A stretch of 64,000 bases of DNA from Alloprevotella rava (GCF_014195585.1 NZ_JACICA010000001.1:372001-436000), one strand, 5' to 3'; shown: positions 16,626 to 25,288, numbered from the stretch's first letter. The notes: generated from the letters alone by a model not told the origin. Numbers and translations: made by a program.

Positions 16626-17861
16626 TTATTTCTTCGCTTTCTTTGTTGGGATGGTGTTGTCTTCGGCTGTGTTGAGCAACATTCCTACAGGGCAGAGAGC
16701 TTGACACCAGATGCGCGGGGCGAAAAGGCTCAGAACAACGAATGCGACCGAGAAAATCACCACGCCGATAGGGGCACTTGTAAACATAAAGGCTGTAAAC
16801 GGTTCGTAGTCTAAGATTTCCGCGCCTATACCCATCCAAAGCATCAGCAGAATAATCCCCAGTACAACTAAGCGCAGTTGTTTCATCCGGCGGAATACTT
16901 TTGCATTTACTTTGATCTTGGGAAGCGGAAGCATCCAAGCCAGTTCTTGAATACTACCATAAGGGCAAACCCACGTGCAATAGAAATTCTTACGGCCAAA
17001 ATAGGGGAGCAGAACGGCAAGAGCCACCATGACGACAGCAGGTAGGGCGCCTATCCAATCAACTCCGTTCTCCATCCAGCTACGTAGGAGCGAGAGCGAA
17101 ATAAACTGTCCCGTCCAAAAACCAAGTACAAGGACATTGAGCACCAACACAGTGATGCGCATGCGCTTGTTACCTCTAAACTTCCAGGCAGCAAGGATGC
17201 CGAACAACATCACGGCGATAACCGCTACCGTCTTTATCCAGCCCAACAGCGGAGCCTTACCTATTGCAGAACTTCCCGTTTCCAATGCTGAGAAAGTGGC
17301 TTGTACGTTACCGATAATTGCCCGCGATGTATAAGTAGCACCGCTTATGGCATCGACTTTCTGGCTCAGAGCTTCAGCTGGAGTCTTTCCGTTCCACACG
17401 TGGAGCAACTGTGACGCTTGCCCGAAGTAACCTTCTGTTTCCTGGTTGGCTTGTGCTGTGATGTGGAGTACTCGTCCGTCTGTGTCAGTCAGTATAAAGA
17501 GTGGTGTAGGACCTGCAAAACCGATGATATCCTTACCCCATCGCGCCGAGTTATAGAGTGTGCCGACGGATTTTCCATCACTTGTCGTTACGTCCCATAT
17601 TGCTGAATCGCGCTCGGATAGAGTCGCGTTCGGATACCCCAAATCTGCTAATTCCTGCGGCGTGGGCAAGGAGTAAGTAGGTGCGGCTTCCGCCTGAGAT
17701 GCAGCCTTTGCCGTGATGTCTTTCCCGAAGAGGCGACCCGACGTAAAGGCTACGGCAGCCAGCATCAAGAACACAATCATCAGCGAAACCGCTTGCGACA
17801 GAAGATCCGTCCAACGCGTTTTAGCCGCAGTGCCTTTTTGCTTATTTTTTTGAATATTCAT
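16626..17861 (-). CDS. Membrane FMN-binding / 4Fe-4S protein (NosR/NapH-like)
   Basis: 411 residues from ATG 17861; a longer frame to 17915 would overlap the upstream gene. One membrane segment (about 25-42) leads to an extracytoplasmic FMN-binding domain with SGATYTS (173-179), whose threonine is the usual site of covalent flavinylation by ApbE. About five further membrane segments follow, with two CxxxCP motifs (CTWVCPYG 295-302 and CQALCPVG 386-393) as in the NapH/NosR/RnfB-related polyferredoxins. The protein probably carries electrons from the membrane or cytoplasm to flavins outside. It follows a secreted FMN-binding protein by 10 bases and precedes an exported nitroreductase. No apbE gene is in the window. 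Confidence 0.85.
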   Translation of the reverse strand: MNIQKNKQKGTAAKTRWTDLLSQAVSLMIVFLMLAAVAFTSGRLFGKDITAKAASQAEAAPTYSLPTPQELADLGYPNATLSERDSAIWDVTTSDGKSVGTLYNSARWGKDIIGFAGPTPLFILTDTDGRVLHITAQANQETEGYFGQASQLLHVWNGKTPAEALSQKVDAISGATYTSRAIIGNVQATFSALETGSSAIGKAPLLGWIKTVAVIAVMLFGILAAWKFRGNKRMRITVLVLNVLVLGFWTGQFISLSLLRSWMENGVDWIGALPAVVMVALAVLLPYFGRKNFYCTWVCPYGSIQELAWMLPLPKIKVNAKVFRRMKQLRLVVLGIILLMLWMGIGAEILDYEPFTAFMFTSAPIGVVIFSVAFVVLSLFAPRIWCQALCPVGMLLNTAEDNTIPTKKAKK

Positions 17862-17871
17862 CCGCTGGGCG

Positions 17872-18378
17872 TTACTTGCAATATTTGTTGTAAGCTGCAA
17901 GAGCGGCCTGTACATTCTTAATCAAAGCATTGCTGGTATAAGTAGCCCCACTGACAGCATCAACCTGCATATTGGCATCCTTCTTGGCGCTGGCATCTTT
18001 CCATTTGAGCAAACTGGCAGAGGCCATCTTGAAATATTTAGGAGTTTCCTGATTGGCCAGCGTATAGATGTGTTCCACCTTGCCCGCCTTGTTAACATAG
18101 ACAAGTACGGGCGTATATCCGTTGTAGCCTGTCACTTTCTTCGCGTAAGAGGAGCTATTGATGACGTAACCTGCTTTCTGGCCGTTTAGGCTAACGCTCC
18201 AAATGCCTTTGCGTACTGAAGTGAGCTGCGCATTAGCCAGACCGAGGCGTTTCAGCTGTTCAGCGCTGGGTTGGTCGGCCGTATGGTTCAGTGAAAGGGT
18301 GGTAGTAGCTTGTGCAATCTCTGCAGTGGGCAGCGTGATACCTGCCAGTAAAACTACGATAAGTACGATTTTTTTCAT
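17872..18378 (-). CDS. Secreted FMN-binding domain protein
   Basis: 168 residues. The signal peptide is followed by an FMN_bind domain that ends with VDAVSGATYTSNALIKNV, the covalent flavin site (threonine in SGATYTS). It parallels the FMN domain of the next gene closely (both contain LGLANAQL/LGYPNATL-like and LANQETPKYF/QANQETEGYF-like segments), so the two domains look like paralogues from a duplication. Probably periplasmic, acting as an electron carrier between the membrane protein and the nitroreductase (inference). Confidence 0.88.
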   Translation of the reverse strand: MKKIVLIVVLLAGITLPTAEIAQATTTLSLNHTADQPSAEQLKRLGLANAQLTSVRKGIWSVSLNGQKAGYVINSSSYAKKVTGYNGYTPVLVYVNKAGKVEHIYTLANQETPKYFKMASASLLKWKDASAKKDANMQVDAVSGATYTSNALIKNVQAALAAYNKYCK

Positions 18379-18441
18379 TGTTATATGTTTTCTTTGTTTT
18401 TTGAATAAAAATGATGTGGGCTCTATACTTACTTATGATTT

Positions 18442-19479
18442 TCAGCCTTCTCGCAGAAAATCGAAGGTCTCAAAAACTTCTTCCTTCGTGACGTGCTGGT
18501 CGATGAGAATATCGCCCGCATCGCGCAGTAGGGTGAAGTTGATGACATTGCCCACATTCTTTTTGTCGTGAAGCATCAGCTGATAGAGATGTTCGTAATC
18601 GTTGCAACTAAATGGGAAGTAGCCGTAGTTTTCGCGAATGTAGCGAACTGTTTGTCGCATCTTGTCGGTGGGGAAACCTTGGGAGCAACTCAGAAAGAGT
18701 TCGCAGATGAGACCCCAAGCCACAAAGTAGCCATGAAGTCCTGTGCGTTGTTGCAGCATCGCCAGCGATTCGAGCGCATGACCGAATGTGTGTCCCAGGT
18801 TAAGGGCTTTTCGGATGCCTTTCTCCGTTGGGTCTTCAGCCACAACGGCACGTTTCACCTCGATACTTTGGCGTACCATTTCTTGGAGCTGCACAAAATT
18901 GGGCTCGCAAAGGTCGAACGCCACATGACTTGCCCACATAGCAGTATCCTTCAGCAAGGAATGTTTCAGCATCTCGGCATAACCCGAGCGCAGGTTTTGG
19001 CTGTCGAGCGAGCGCAGGAAGGAAGTGTCGATAATCACCTCTTTAGCATCGCGGAAAACGCCTATTTCGTTTTTGAAGTCATTGAAGTTCACGCCTGTCT
19101 TACCTCCAACGGCCGCGTCGACCATGGCAAGCAGCGTTGTGGGTATATTGATAAAGTCTATCCCTCGTTTGAAGGTGGAGGCAGCAAAGCCGCCGAGATC
19201 CGTGACCATACCTCCGCCCAAATTGATGAGCAGCGAGTGGCGACTGGCTTTGCGCTGTTGCAGTTCCGTCCATACTTTGCTGACAGCTTCCAATGTTTTG
19301 TTGTCGTCGCCCGCTTTGATGACGATGCTTTCCTCAAGGCCGTCGATGTTGCCAAGTAAGGGGCGGCAGAGTTGCTCCGTTGTATTATCCGTCAGTAGGA
19401 AGATGCGATCGTAAGACTCAGCGCAGAGGCGGCGCCCCTCTTTGCGGATGTCCGTTGTATAAGTGATAGTTTGTGGCAT
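18442..19479 (-). CDS. aroB: 3-dehydroquinate synthase
   Basis: 345 residues, a usual length. It converts DAHP to 3-dehydroquinate, step two of the shikimate pathway, using NAD and a metal. Diagnostic parts are GGGMVTDLGGFAAS (NAD/substrate loop), INIPTTLLAMVDAAVGGKTG, the metal-ligand region LNLGHTFGHALE and the early lysine-containing segment AGDDNKTLEAV. It lies 38 bases downstream of the thioesterase gene on the same strand and away from the other aromatic genes at 21-25 kb, which are transcribed in the other direction. Confidence 0.96.
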   Translation of the reverse strand: MPQTITYTTDIRKEGRRLCAESYDRIFLLTDNTTEQLCRPLLGNIDGLEESIVIKAGDDNKTLEAVSKVWTELQQRKASRHSLLINLGGGMVTDLGGFAASTFKRGIDFINIPTTLLAMVDAAVGGKTGVNFNDFKNEIGVFRDAKEVIIDTSFLRSLDSQNLRSGYAEMLKHSLLKDTAMWASHVAFDLCEPNFVQLQEMVRQSIEVKRAVVAEDPTEKGIRKALNLGHTFGHALESLAMLQQRTGLHGYFVAWGLICELFLSCSQGFPTDKMRQTVRYIRENYGYFPFSCNDYEHLYQLMLHDKKNVGNVINFTLLRDAGDILIDQHVTKEEVFETFDFLREG

Positions 19480-19517
19480 GAATGAGCGTCTTATGAGCAG
19501 TAGTACTCTGTCAGTCG

Positions 19518-19958
19518 TTATTTCTCAAGCGGGAATTTTGTATGTTCAAACTCCTCGATGGCACGACGGAAAGAGTCGGGGACTTCTACCGAGATTTGGT
19601 CTTTTAGTGAGAAGCACACCATGATAGAACGGCAATGGCAAACCACGCTATTGTCCTTGCGGTTGATGGCCCGTTGCTCGAGCGTGAAACTCTTACGCCC
19701 CACATGGCTCACACAAGTTTCCATGACAATATCATCACCATAGAAAACGGGAGCTATGAAGTCCGCATTGATATTAGCAATCACCGGAACGACATCCGGC
19801 GTGCCGTTGTAGATTTTCAAGACCAAATTGAAATAATCCACCTTGCCCAAATCATAGAAAGAGAAGTAGGCATTATTATTCACATGGCCGTAGCGATCAA
19901 CATCGTTGAAGCGAAGCTGAATAGGGAGTTGGTGGTGGTATTTAATATCTTCTTCCAT
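19518..19958 (-). CDS. 4HBT/YbgC-type acyl-CoA thioesterase
   Basis: 146 residues with the hot-dog fold signature LRFNDVDRYGHVNNNAYFSF. The Asp in DVDRYGHVN is the family's catalytic residue. Such enzymes hydrolyse acyl-CoA; the substrate is unknown. It follows the small gene at 19974-20249 by 15 bases and precedes aroB by 38, so the three are likely one transcript. Confidence 0.9.
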   Translation of the reverse strand: MEEDIKYHHQLPIQLRFNDVDRYGHVNNNAYFSFYDLGKVDYFNLVLKIYNGTPDVVPVIANINADFIAPVFYGDDIVMETCVSHVGRKSFTLEQRAINRKDNSVVCHCRSIMVCFSLKDQISVEVPDSFRRAIEEFEHTKFPLEK

Positions 19959-19973
19959 GCTGTTTCTGATCTG

Positions 19974-20249
19974 TTATTCATTAAAATAGTTCCGAGCCAC
20001 CGCTCTGAGCCTTGCCCGGTTCACTTGTGTTTCGAGTGTGTCGACATCTACATGCAGGAGGTCGCGCAGCGCATAGATGTTGGCTTCCTCATCTGTGGGA
20101 TGCTCACCGGCAGAGCGGAACAAATGGTTGCGAGCATCCACAATTTCCAACGCCTCATGCGTGTATTCGGCCGGCTCTAAGCTTTCGCGTAGAGCCATTT
20201 TGATGTAGCTTTCCAGCGCATCAACAAAATCCTGTATTTCTTCGTGCAT
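19974..20249 (-). CDS. Conserved small hypothetical protein
   Basis: 91 residues, acidic and predicted mostly helical, with no signal peptide. It starts MHEEIQDFVDALESYIKM and contains DARNHLFRSAGEHPTDEEAN. No family was recognised. A near-consensus -7 box (TAACTTCG) lies about 15-25 bases upstream, so this is probably the first gene of the thioesterase-aroB transcript. Confidence 0.65.
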   Translation of the reverse strand: MHEEIQDFVDALESYIKMALRESLEPAEYTHEALEIVDARNHLFRSAGEHPTDEEANIYALRDLLHVDVDTLETQVNRARLRAVARNYFNE

Positions 20250-20552
20250 AGTGCTGCGAAGTTAAGCAAAAGTTTGTTTTCCTCCTTTCTATTAACGTCT
20301 TTTACATGCAGAAATACGCCTAAAAGGGTACTTTCTGTCAGTGCTTTAGAGAGATTGAACGCTCTGTTTGGCGCGTATTATCTTTACATTGGCAAAACGC
20401 GAAATAGATGTTAAGGAAATAAAAACACGAGGCATTTGTTCAAAAATCCAAAGAGCAGAGCGGCGCGGAAGTATGCAAAACATGGTGTTTTGGAGGGGAA
20501 AAAGCTCGTTTCTCTCCTTTTTTTAGTGAAAAAGTCCTGTTTCTATCCGTCA

Positions 20553-20684
20553 GTTTCCTTATTGTGTTCGTCGATTTCCTTATTGTGTCAGCTGGCGCAA
20601 TAAGGATGTCCGCGGATAGGCTTATTGTATTCACCGATAGCCTTATCGGACAGATCAGGCGAGTCGGACAGGTCTGAGAATAAC
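20553..20684. repeat. Dispersed CAATAAGG palindrome, copy B
   Basis: Alternating CCTTATTG / CAATAAGG units, with the core hairpin CAATAAGGATGTCCGCGGAT-AGGCTTATTG around 20599-20627. The adjoining segment CGGACAGATCAGGCGAGTCGG (20647-20666) is similar to the flank of copy A in inverted orientation. It lies between the divergent genes at 20249 and the aromatic operon. Confidence 0.85.
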
Positions 20685-20839
20685 TTTGCTTCAAGTTTGA
20701 TTTCGAGCCATTCTCAGGTCAGTAGAATAAGAGATTTATTGACGAGGATAGGCAGAGAGCTTCATTGTCATAATGTCTTTTTAGGGAGAAAAGAGGAAAA
20801 GATAAGTATCTTTGAGGTTTCTTAGAAAAAAAACTTGTT

Positions 20840-20874
20840 TTTGTTTGGTGCGTCCGCATGAAGTACTACCTTTG
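20840..20874 (+). promoter_or_regulatory. Promoter of the aromatic amino-acid operon
   Basis: TTTG (20844-20847, with another at 20840), a 19-base gap, then TACCTTTG (20867-20874). It fits the -33/-7 consensus well and places the transcript start about 25 bases before the leader-peptide ATG. Confidence 0.8.
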
Positions 20875-20903
20875 CAGCATTAACAAGTACATTTGATAGA
20901 TAT

Positions 20904-20987
20904 ATGACATCCAATAAAGGTTTTAACTTTTACTTTTATTATTACTTTGCTGAACAAGTGAAGCGGGATGTCGTATGCGTAAAATAA
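20904..20987 (+). CDS. Phe/Tyr-rich leader peptide of the aromatic operon attenuator
   Basis: A 27-residue frame, MTSNKGFNFYFYYYFAEQVK then RDVVCVK, with TAA at 20985. Residues 7-15 (FNFYFYYYF) hold four Phe and four Tyr codons in nine positions. It lies between the promoter and a terminator hairpin, directly before pheA, and the operon makes both Phe and Tyr precursors. This is the layout of a ribosome-stalling attenuator: shortage of charged tRNA-Phe or tRNA-Tyr would stall the ribosome over codons 20922-20948. No other role is likely for such a peptide. No experimental evidence is available from the sequence alone. Confidence 0.85.
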   Translation: MTSNKGFNFYFYYYFAEQVKRDVVCVK

Positions 20988-21034
20988 GGAAATGAAACCT
21001 ATTAAATGTCCCGCCCGATAGAGCGGGATTTTTT
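20962..21034 (+). promoter_or_regulatory. Transcription attenuator (terminator/antiterminator)
   Basis: Terminator: TCCCGC (21009-21014) pairs with GCGGGA (21023-21028), followed by TTTTTT. Competing antiterminator: AGCGGGAT in the leader-peptide end (20962-20969) is identical to the terminator's 3' arm (21022-21029) and can pair with the same TCCCGC, extended by wobble pairs to about 9 bp. A ribosome stalled on the Phe/Tyr codons leaves 20962-20969 free, favouring read-through. A ribosome reaching the stop at 20985 covers it, favouring termination. Confidence 0.85.
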
Positions 21035-21077
21035 ATTATCCTTCAGTTCCTATCCACTACCGAAAGAAAAGAGAAAA

Positions 21078-21908
21078 ATGAAACGAGTAGCGATACAAGG
21101 CATCAAAGGTTCTTTCCACGATATTGCAGCCCATCAGTTTTTTGCGAGCGAGGAGATAGAGCTCGTTTGCTGCGATACGTTTGAAAGTTTGTTTGCACAA
21201 ACTCGGCAGGACAACGACTTGCTCGCACTGGTAGCCATAGAGAATACTATTGCAGGAAGTTTGCTCCACAACTACGAACTGCTCCAGCAGAGCGGTATGA
21301 CCATCGTGGGGGAACACAAGCTCCACATAGAGCACAGTTTGATGTGTTTACCCAGCGATAGTTCCGAACTGCTGACGGAAGTGAACTCACATCCCGTGGC
21401 TTTGGCCCAATGTCGCGATTTCCTTTCCCACCGTCCCCATCTGAAAGTGGTGGAGGCCGAAGATACAGCTGGCGCGGCGGAGAAAATAGCACGGATGCAG
21501 CTCCACGGACACGCCGCTATCTGCCACGCCGATGCAGCCGAACTCTACGGTCTGAAAGTTCTGGAACGCTCCATAGAGGACAACAAGCACAACTACACCC
21601 GTTTCCTCGTGCTCAGTAATACTTGGGCCGCTGAGGCTCTGCGGAATGTTCACCACTCCACCAAAGCCTCCATCGTCTTTGCCCTGCCTCATGCCGAAGG
21701 CAGTTTGAGCCAGGTGTTGAGTATCTTTAGTTTCTATCATCTCAGCTTGACAAAGATTCAGTCGCTCCCTATCATTGGGAGAGAATGGGAATACCTTTTC
21801 TATGTCGACGTGAGCTATTCCGATTTCCACCGCTATCGCCAGAGCATAGATGCCGTGCGCCCACTGACCCGACAGTTGAGAATTCTCGGAGAATACGAAG
21901 GAAAATAA
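21078..21908 (+). CDS. pheA: Prephenate dehydratase
   Basis: 276 residues from ATG 21078; an in-frame ATG at 21006 lies inside the terminator hairpin and is not used. It converts prephenate to phenylpyruvate. The PDT domain begins AIQGIKGSFHDIAAHQFF and contains VAIENTIAGSLLHNYELL and the catalytic segment NYTRFLVLSN (the TRF motif). The C-terminal about 80 residues form an ACT-type regulatory domain (KASIVFALPHAEGSLSQVLS), the usual site of Phe feedback. No chorismate mutase domain is fused here; that activity sits in the DAHP synthase fusion two genes on. First structural gene of the attenuated operon. Confidence 0.95.
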   Translation: MKRVAIQGIKGSFHDIAAHQFFASEEIELVCCDTFESLFAQTRQDNDLLALVAIENTIAGSLLHNYELLQQSGMTIVGEHKLHIEHSLMCLPSDSSELLTEVNSHPVALAQCRDFLSHRPHLKVVEAEDTAGAAEKIARMQLHGHAAICHADAAELYGLKVLERSIEDNKHNYTRFLVLSNTWAAEALRNVHHSTKASIVFALPHAEGSLSQVLSIFSFYHLSLTKIQSLPIIGREWEYLFYVDVSYSDFHRYRQSIDAVRPLTRQLRILGEYEGK

Positions 21909-21938
21909 AACAGCCCCAACACATAAACTACCGCATAT

Positions 21939-23120
21939 ATGGATACTGTTCAGAAAGTCAAACCTGCCAACCGATTGACGGCTGTCAGTGAATACTACTT
22001 CTCAAGGAAATGCTTGGAAGTGGCACACATGAACTACGAAGGAAAGGATGTGGTTTCGCTCGCAATAGGGAGTCCGGACAATCCGCCCTCAAAGGAAACC
22101 ATCGAAGTGCTTTGCACCGAAGCGCGCAAAGCTTCAGCCCACGGCTATCAGCCCACCCGCGGCATACCAGAACTGCGCGGAGCGATGGCCAACTTCTATG
22201 AGCGTTTCTATGGCGTTAGTCTGAATCCTAACACGGAGGTACAACCGCTCATTGGATCGAAGGAAGGCATCCTTCACGTTACGCTGGCATTCTGCAATCC
22301 AGGCGATAAAATTCTTGTGCCCAATCCTGGTTATCCCACCTATACTTCTCTGCCCACGCTGCTGGGCGTTGAGGTGGTCTACTATAATCTGAAGCCCGAG
22401 AATGATTGGCAACCCGATTTCGACGAACTGGAAAAAATGGATTTGACGGGAGTGAAGATGTTGTGGAGCAATTATCCCCACATGCCGACAGGCGCACCAG
22501 TCCTGCGGAATACTTACGAGCGTCTTGTTGACTTTGCTCGCCGTCACGCCATAGTAGTTGTCAATGATAATCCTTATAGTTTCATCCTGAACCACAAACC
22601 TATGAGCCTGCTCCAAGTGGAAGGAGCGAAGGAGCATTGTGTTGAATTCAACTCGATGTCGAAGAGCCACAATATGCCAGGCTGGCGCGTAGGAATGTGT
22701 GTGACCAACGCCGCGTGGACAAAATGGATATTGAAGATAAAGAGTAATATAGACTCCGGCACATTCCGCGCCTTGCAGTTGGCCGCCGTTCAAGCCTTCG
22801 ACAACTCCGATGAATGGCACAACGAGAACAACTTCGCCACTTACGAGCGCCGTCGCCGCTTGGCTTGGCAAATCATGGACACGCTCCGCTGCCAGTACGA
22901 CACCGATTCCGTGGGAATGTTCGTTTGGGGGCGCATACCTGATGATTATGTTGACGTAGAAGATCTTACGGAAAAAGTTCTCCACGAAGCCCGTGTATTT
23001 CTGGCTCCAGGTTTTATCTTTGGCAGCAACGGACGTCGTTATATCCGCATCAGTCTTTGTGCGAAAGAAGAAATGATGGCTGAAGCCCTTCGCCGAATCC
23101 AAACAGTATTTGAAAAGTAA
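21939..23120 (+). CDS. PLP-dependent aminotransferase (class I/II), aromatic operon
   Basis: 393 residues, full length for a fold-type I aminotransferase. It shows SLAIGSPDNPPS, the pyridoxal region KEGILHVTLAFCNPGD, NDNPYSFI, the lysine region EFNSMSKSHNMPGWRVGMCV (Lys in SMSKSHNM binds PLP) and RRYIRISLC near the end. In this operon it most likely aminates phenylpyruvate and 4-hydroxyphenylpyruvate, or prephenate to arogenate. The sequence also resembles aspartate/LL-DAP-type aminotransferases, so the substrate is assigned by context. It starts 30 bases after pheA and ends 24 bases before the DAHP synthase gene. Confidence 0.88.
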   Translation: MDTVQKVKPANRLTAVSEYYFSRKCLEVAHMNYEGKDVVSLAIGSPDNPPSKETIEVLCTEARKASAHGYQPTRGIPELRGAMANFYERFYGVSLNPNTEVQPLIGSKEGILHVTLAFCNPGDKILVPNPGYPTYTSLPTLLGVEVVYYNLKPENDWQPDFDELEKMDLTGVKMLWSNYPHMPTGAPVLRNTYERLVDFARRHAIVVVNDNPYSFILNHKPMSLLQVEGAKEHCVEFNSMSKSHNMPGWRVGMCVTNAAWTKWILKIKSNIDSGTFRALQLAAVQAFDNSDEWHNENNFATYERRRRLAWQIMDTLRCQYDTDSVGMFVWGRIPDDYVDVEDLTEKVLHEARVFLAPGFIFGSNGRRYIRISLCAKEEMMAEALRRIQTVFEK

Positions 23121-23144
23121 TAATAGAAATAAAGAACAACAGAT

Positions 23145-24218
23145 ATGGAACTCGAATTAGCACCTCTGAATCTGGATGGGATAGATGCCACACATCGGCC
23201 CACCATCATAGCCGGCCCTTGTTCGGCAGAGAGTGAGGAACAAGTGATGACCACTGCCAAGCAACTGGCAGCCGAGGGCATACGCATATATCGTGCGGGG
23301 GTGTGGAAACCTCGTACAAAACCCGGAGGCTTTGAAGGTCACGGAGAACCAGCTTTGGAATGGCTCAAGGAAGTACACGAGGAAGTGGGAATGCTCACAG
23401 CTACGGAAGTGGCTACCGCCTCTCATGTGGAACTGGCATTAAAGTACGGCGTCGACATCCTTTGGATAGGCGCGCGCACAATGGCCAATCCCTTTGCTGT
23501 TCAGGAACTGGCCGATAGTTTGAAAGGTGTGGATGTTCCCGTCCTTTGTAAAAACCCCGTCAATCCTGATTTGGAGCTCTGGATAGGCGGTCTGCTCCGC
23601 TTCAATCAAGCTGGCTTGAAACGCTTGGGCGTTATCCATCGCGGTTTCTCAACCTACGAGCAAAGCCTCTACCGCAATCTGCCCATGTGGCACGTACCTA
23701 TTGAGTTGCGTCGCCGCATTCCCAATCTGCCCATCTTTGGTGATCCCAGTCATATAGGCGGTCGCCGCGAACTCATTGCTCCGCTCTCTCAGCAAGCTAT
23801 GGATCTCGGTTTCGATGGCTTGATTATCGAATCGCACTGTAATCCCGATGCTGCGTGGAGCGACGCCAAGCAACAAGTGACACCCGATGTGCTCGACTTT
23901 ATCCTTGACAAACTCGTGATTCGCGACTCTGCCGCGTCCACGGAGAACCTCGAAGCACTCCGCAAGCAGATTGACCACATCGACAATGACCTCATCCGCC
24001 TGCTGGCAAAACGTATGCGCGTCAGCAGAGAGATTGGCGCTTACAAGAAGGACCACAATATGACCATCGTGCAAACGGCGCGCTACAGTGAGATTATCAA
24101 CAAGCGCGGTGCACAAGGTGTGTTGAGCGGAATGTCGAACGATTTTATGAAAACCGTTTTTGAAGCCATCCACGAAGAAAGCGTGCGCCAGCAAGTGGAG
24201 ATATTGAATCGAGAATAG
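23145..24218 (+). CDS. aroG-type (DAHPS-CM): Bifunctional DAHP synthase / chorismate mutase
   Basis: 357 residues in two domains. Residues 1 to about 265 are a type I-beta DAHP synthase (IIAGPCSAES, RAGVWKPRTKPGGFEG, GARTMANPF, LCKNPVNPD, FGDPSHIGG), which joins phosphoenolpyruvate and erythrose 4-phosphate. Residues about 272-357 are an AroQ-type chorismate mutase (LRKQIDHIDNDLIRLLAKRM, REIGAYKK), which makes prephenate for the flanking pheA and tyrA enzymes. In known fusions of this kind the mutase domain also serves in feedback control. The operon thus carries both pathway entry and branch point. Confidence 0.95.
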   Translation: MELELAPLNLDGIDATHRPTIIAGPCSAESEEQVMTTAKQLAAEGIRIYRAGVWKPRTKPGGFEGHGEPALEWLKEVHEEVGMLTATEVATASHVELALKYGVDILWIGARTMANPFAVQELADSLKGVDVPVLCKNPVNPDLELWIGGLLRFNQAGLKRLGVIHRGFSTYEQSLYRNLPMWHVPIELRRRIPNLPIFGDPSHIGGRRELIAPLSQQAMDLGFDGLIIESHCNPDAAWSDAKQQVTPDVLDFILDKLVIRDSAASTENLEALRKQIDHIDNDLIRLLAKRMRVSREIGAYKKDHNMTIVQTARYSEIINKRGAQGVLSGMSNDFMKTVFEAIHEESVRQQVEILNRE

Positions 24219-24337
24219 GAAGGAGAAAATGCTCGCTCTCTCTCTCTTGCATGCGAAAGGAAGCAGCGTGTTCTTTGTTGTGTCTTAGAAGCCATCTATT
24301 GCGTTGAAGAGATGGTGAAGAATGTATAATTAGAAAT

Positions 24338-25111
24338 ATGAGAATTTTAGTTTTAGGTGCTGGCAAGATGGGGTCGTTTTTTGTTGACCTTCTTAGTTTT
24401 GAGCACGAAACAGCAGTGTACGATGTCAATCCAAAGCGGTTGCGCTTCATGTATAACACGCAACGCTTCACGCAGTTGGAAGAAATCGATGCGTTTAAGC
24501 CCGAACTCGTTATCAATGCTGTGACGCTGAAATATACCCTGAGCGTTTTCGAGGAAGTGCTACCGCATCTCACGCCCGACTGCATTATCTCCGATATAGC
24601 TTCGGTGAAAACAGGGCTACATGAATTCTACGAAAAGTGCGGACAACGTTATGTTAGCACACACCCCATGTTTGGCCCGACATTTGCCAATTTAGGAAAA
24701 TTGGCAGAAGAGAACGCCATCATTATCAATGAGGGCGACTATATGGGGCGTATCTTCTTTCGCGATTTGTACAGTCGGCTCGGTTTGCACATCTGCGAAT
24801 ATACGTTCGACGAACACGATGAAACGGTGGCTTACTCTTTATCCATTCCGTTTGTCTCTACTTTCACCTTTGCTGCAGTAATGAAGCACCAAGATGCACC
24901 AGGTACCACCTTCAAACGCCATTTGGCCATTGCTCGCGGGGTGCTTAGTGAGGACGACACGCTCCTGCGCGAAATTTTGTTTAACCCGCGCACAGGACGG
25001 CAGGTAGAGAAAATCCGGACAGAACTCAAGGAATTGCTCGAAATCATCGACCGCCGCGACGAAGACGGCCTAAATGCCTACCTCTGTCGCATTCGCAAAA
25101 ATATCAAATAG
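24338..25111 (+). CDS. tyrA: Prephenate dehydrogenase
   Basis: 257 residues. The N-terminal Rossmann fold has VLGAGKMGSFF for NAD(P). Later come NAVTLKYTLSVFEEVLPHL, DIASVKTGL and the catalytic-His region STHPMFGPTFANL. It oxidises and decarboxylates prephenate to 4-hydroxyphenylpyruvate. It is short for the family and has no ACT or mutase domain, consistent with the mutase being fused to DAHP synthase. The gap of 119 bases from the previous gene shows no promoter consensus; a terminator follows, so it is the last gene of the operon. Confidence 0.94.
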   Translation: MRILVLGAGKMGSFFVDLLSFEHETAVYDVNPKRLRFMYNTQRFTQLEEIDAFKPELVINAVTLKYTLSVFEEVLPHLTPDCIISDIASVKTGLHEFYEKCGQRYVSTHPMFGPTFANLGKLAEENAIIINEGDYMGRIFFRDLYSRLGLHICEYTFDEHDETVAYSLSIPFVSTFTFAAVMKHQDAPGTTFKRHLAIARGVLSEDDTLLREILFNPRTGRQVEKIRTELKELLEIIDRRDEDGLNAYLCRIRKNIK

Positions 25112-25128
25112 CAATACAATTCTTATCC

Positions 25129-25178
25129 AGCAAGGGATTTGTCGAAACGTTGGTTTATTCGGCAAATCCCTTGCTTTT
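25129..25178 (+). terminator. Terminator of the aromatic operon
   Basis: AGCAAGGGATTTG (25129-25141) pairs with CAAATCCCTTGCT (25163-25175), 13 bp, followed by TTTG. Confidence 0.85.
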
Positions 25179-25231
25179 GTTTGTGTGATTGATACAGTTT
25201 CCTGTTTTTTATATTTTTTTATTTGTAGATT

Positions 25232-25263
25232 TTTGCATCAAGATGGAATCGCCTTTATCTTTG
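25232..25263 (+). promoter_or_regulatory. Promoter of the outer-membrane protein gene
   Basis: TTTG (25232-25235), a 20-base gap, TATCTTTG (25256-25263); the ATG follows at 25289. Confidence 0.75.
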
Positions 25264-25288
25264 CAGCAATGATTCAAAGATCTTTTTT

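Noticed and set aside
21006-21077. Upstream ATG for pheA
   Set aside because: It lies in the attenuator hairpin; residues before 21078 do not belong to the prephenate dehydratase fold.
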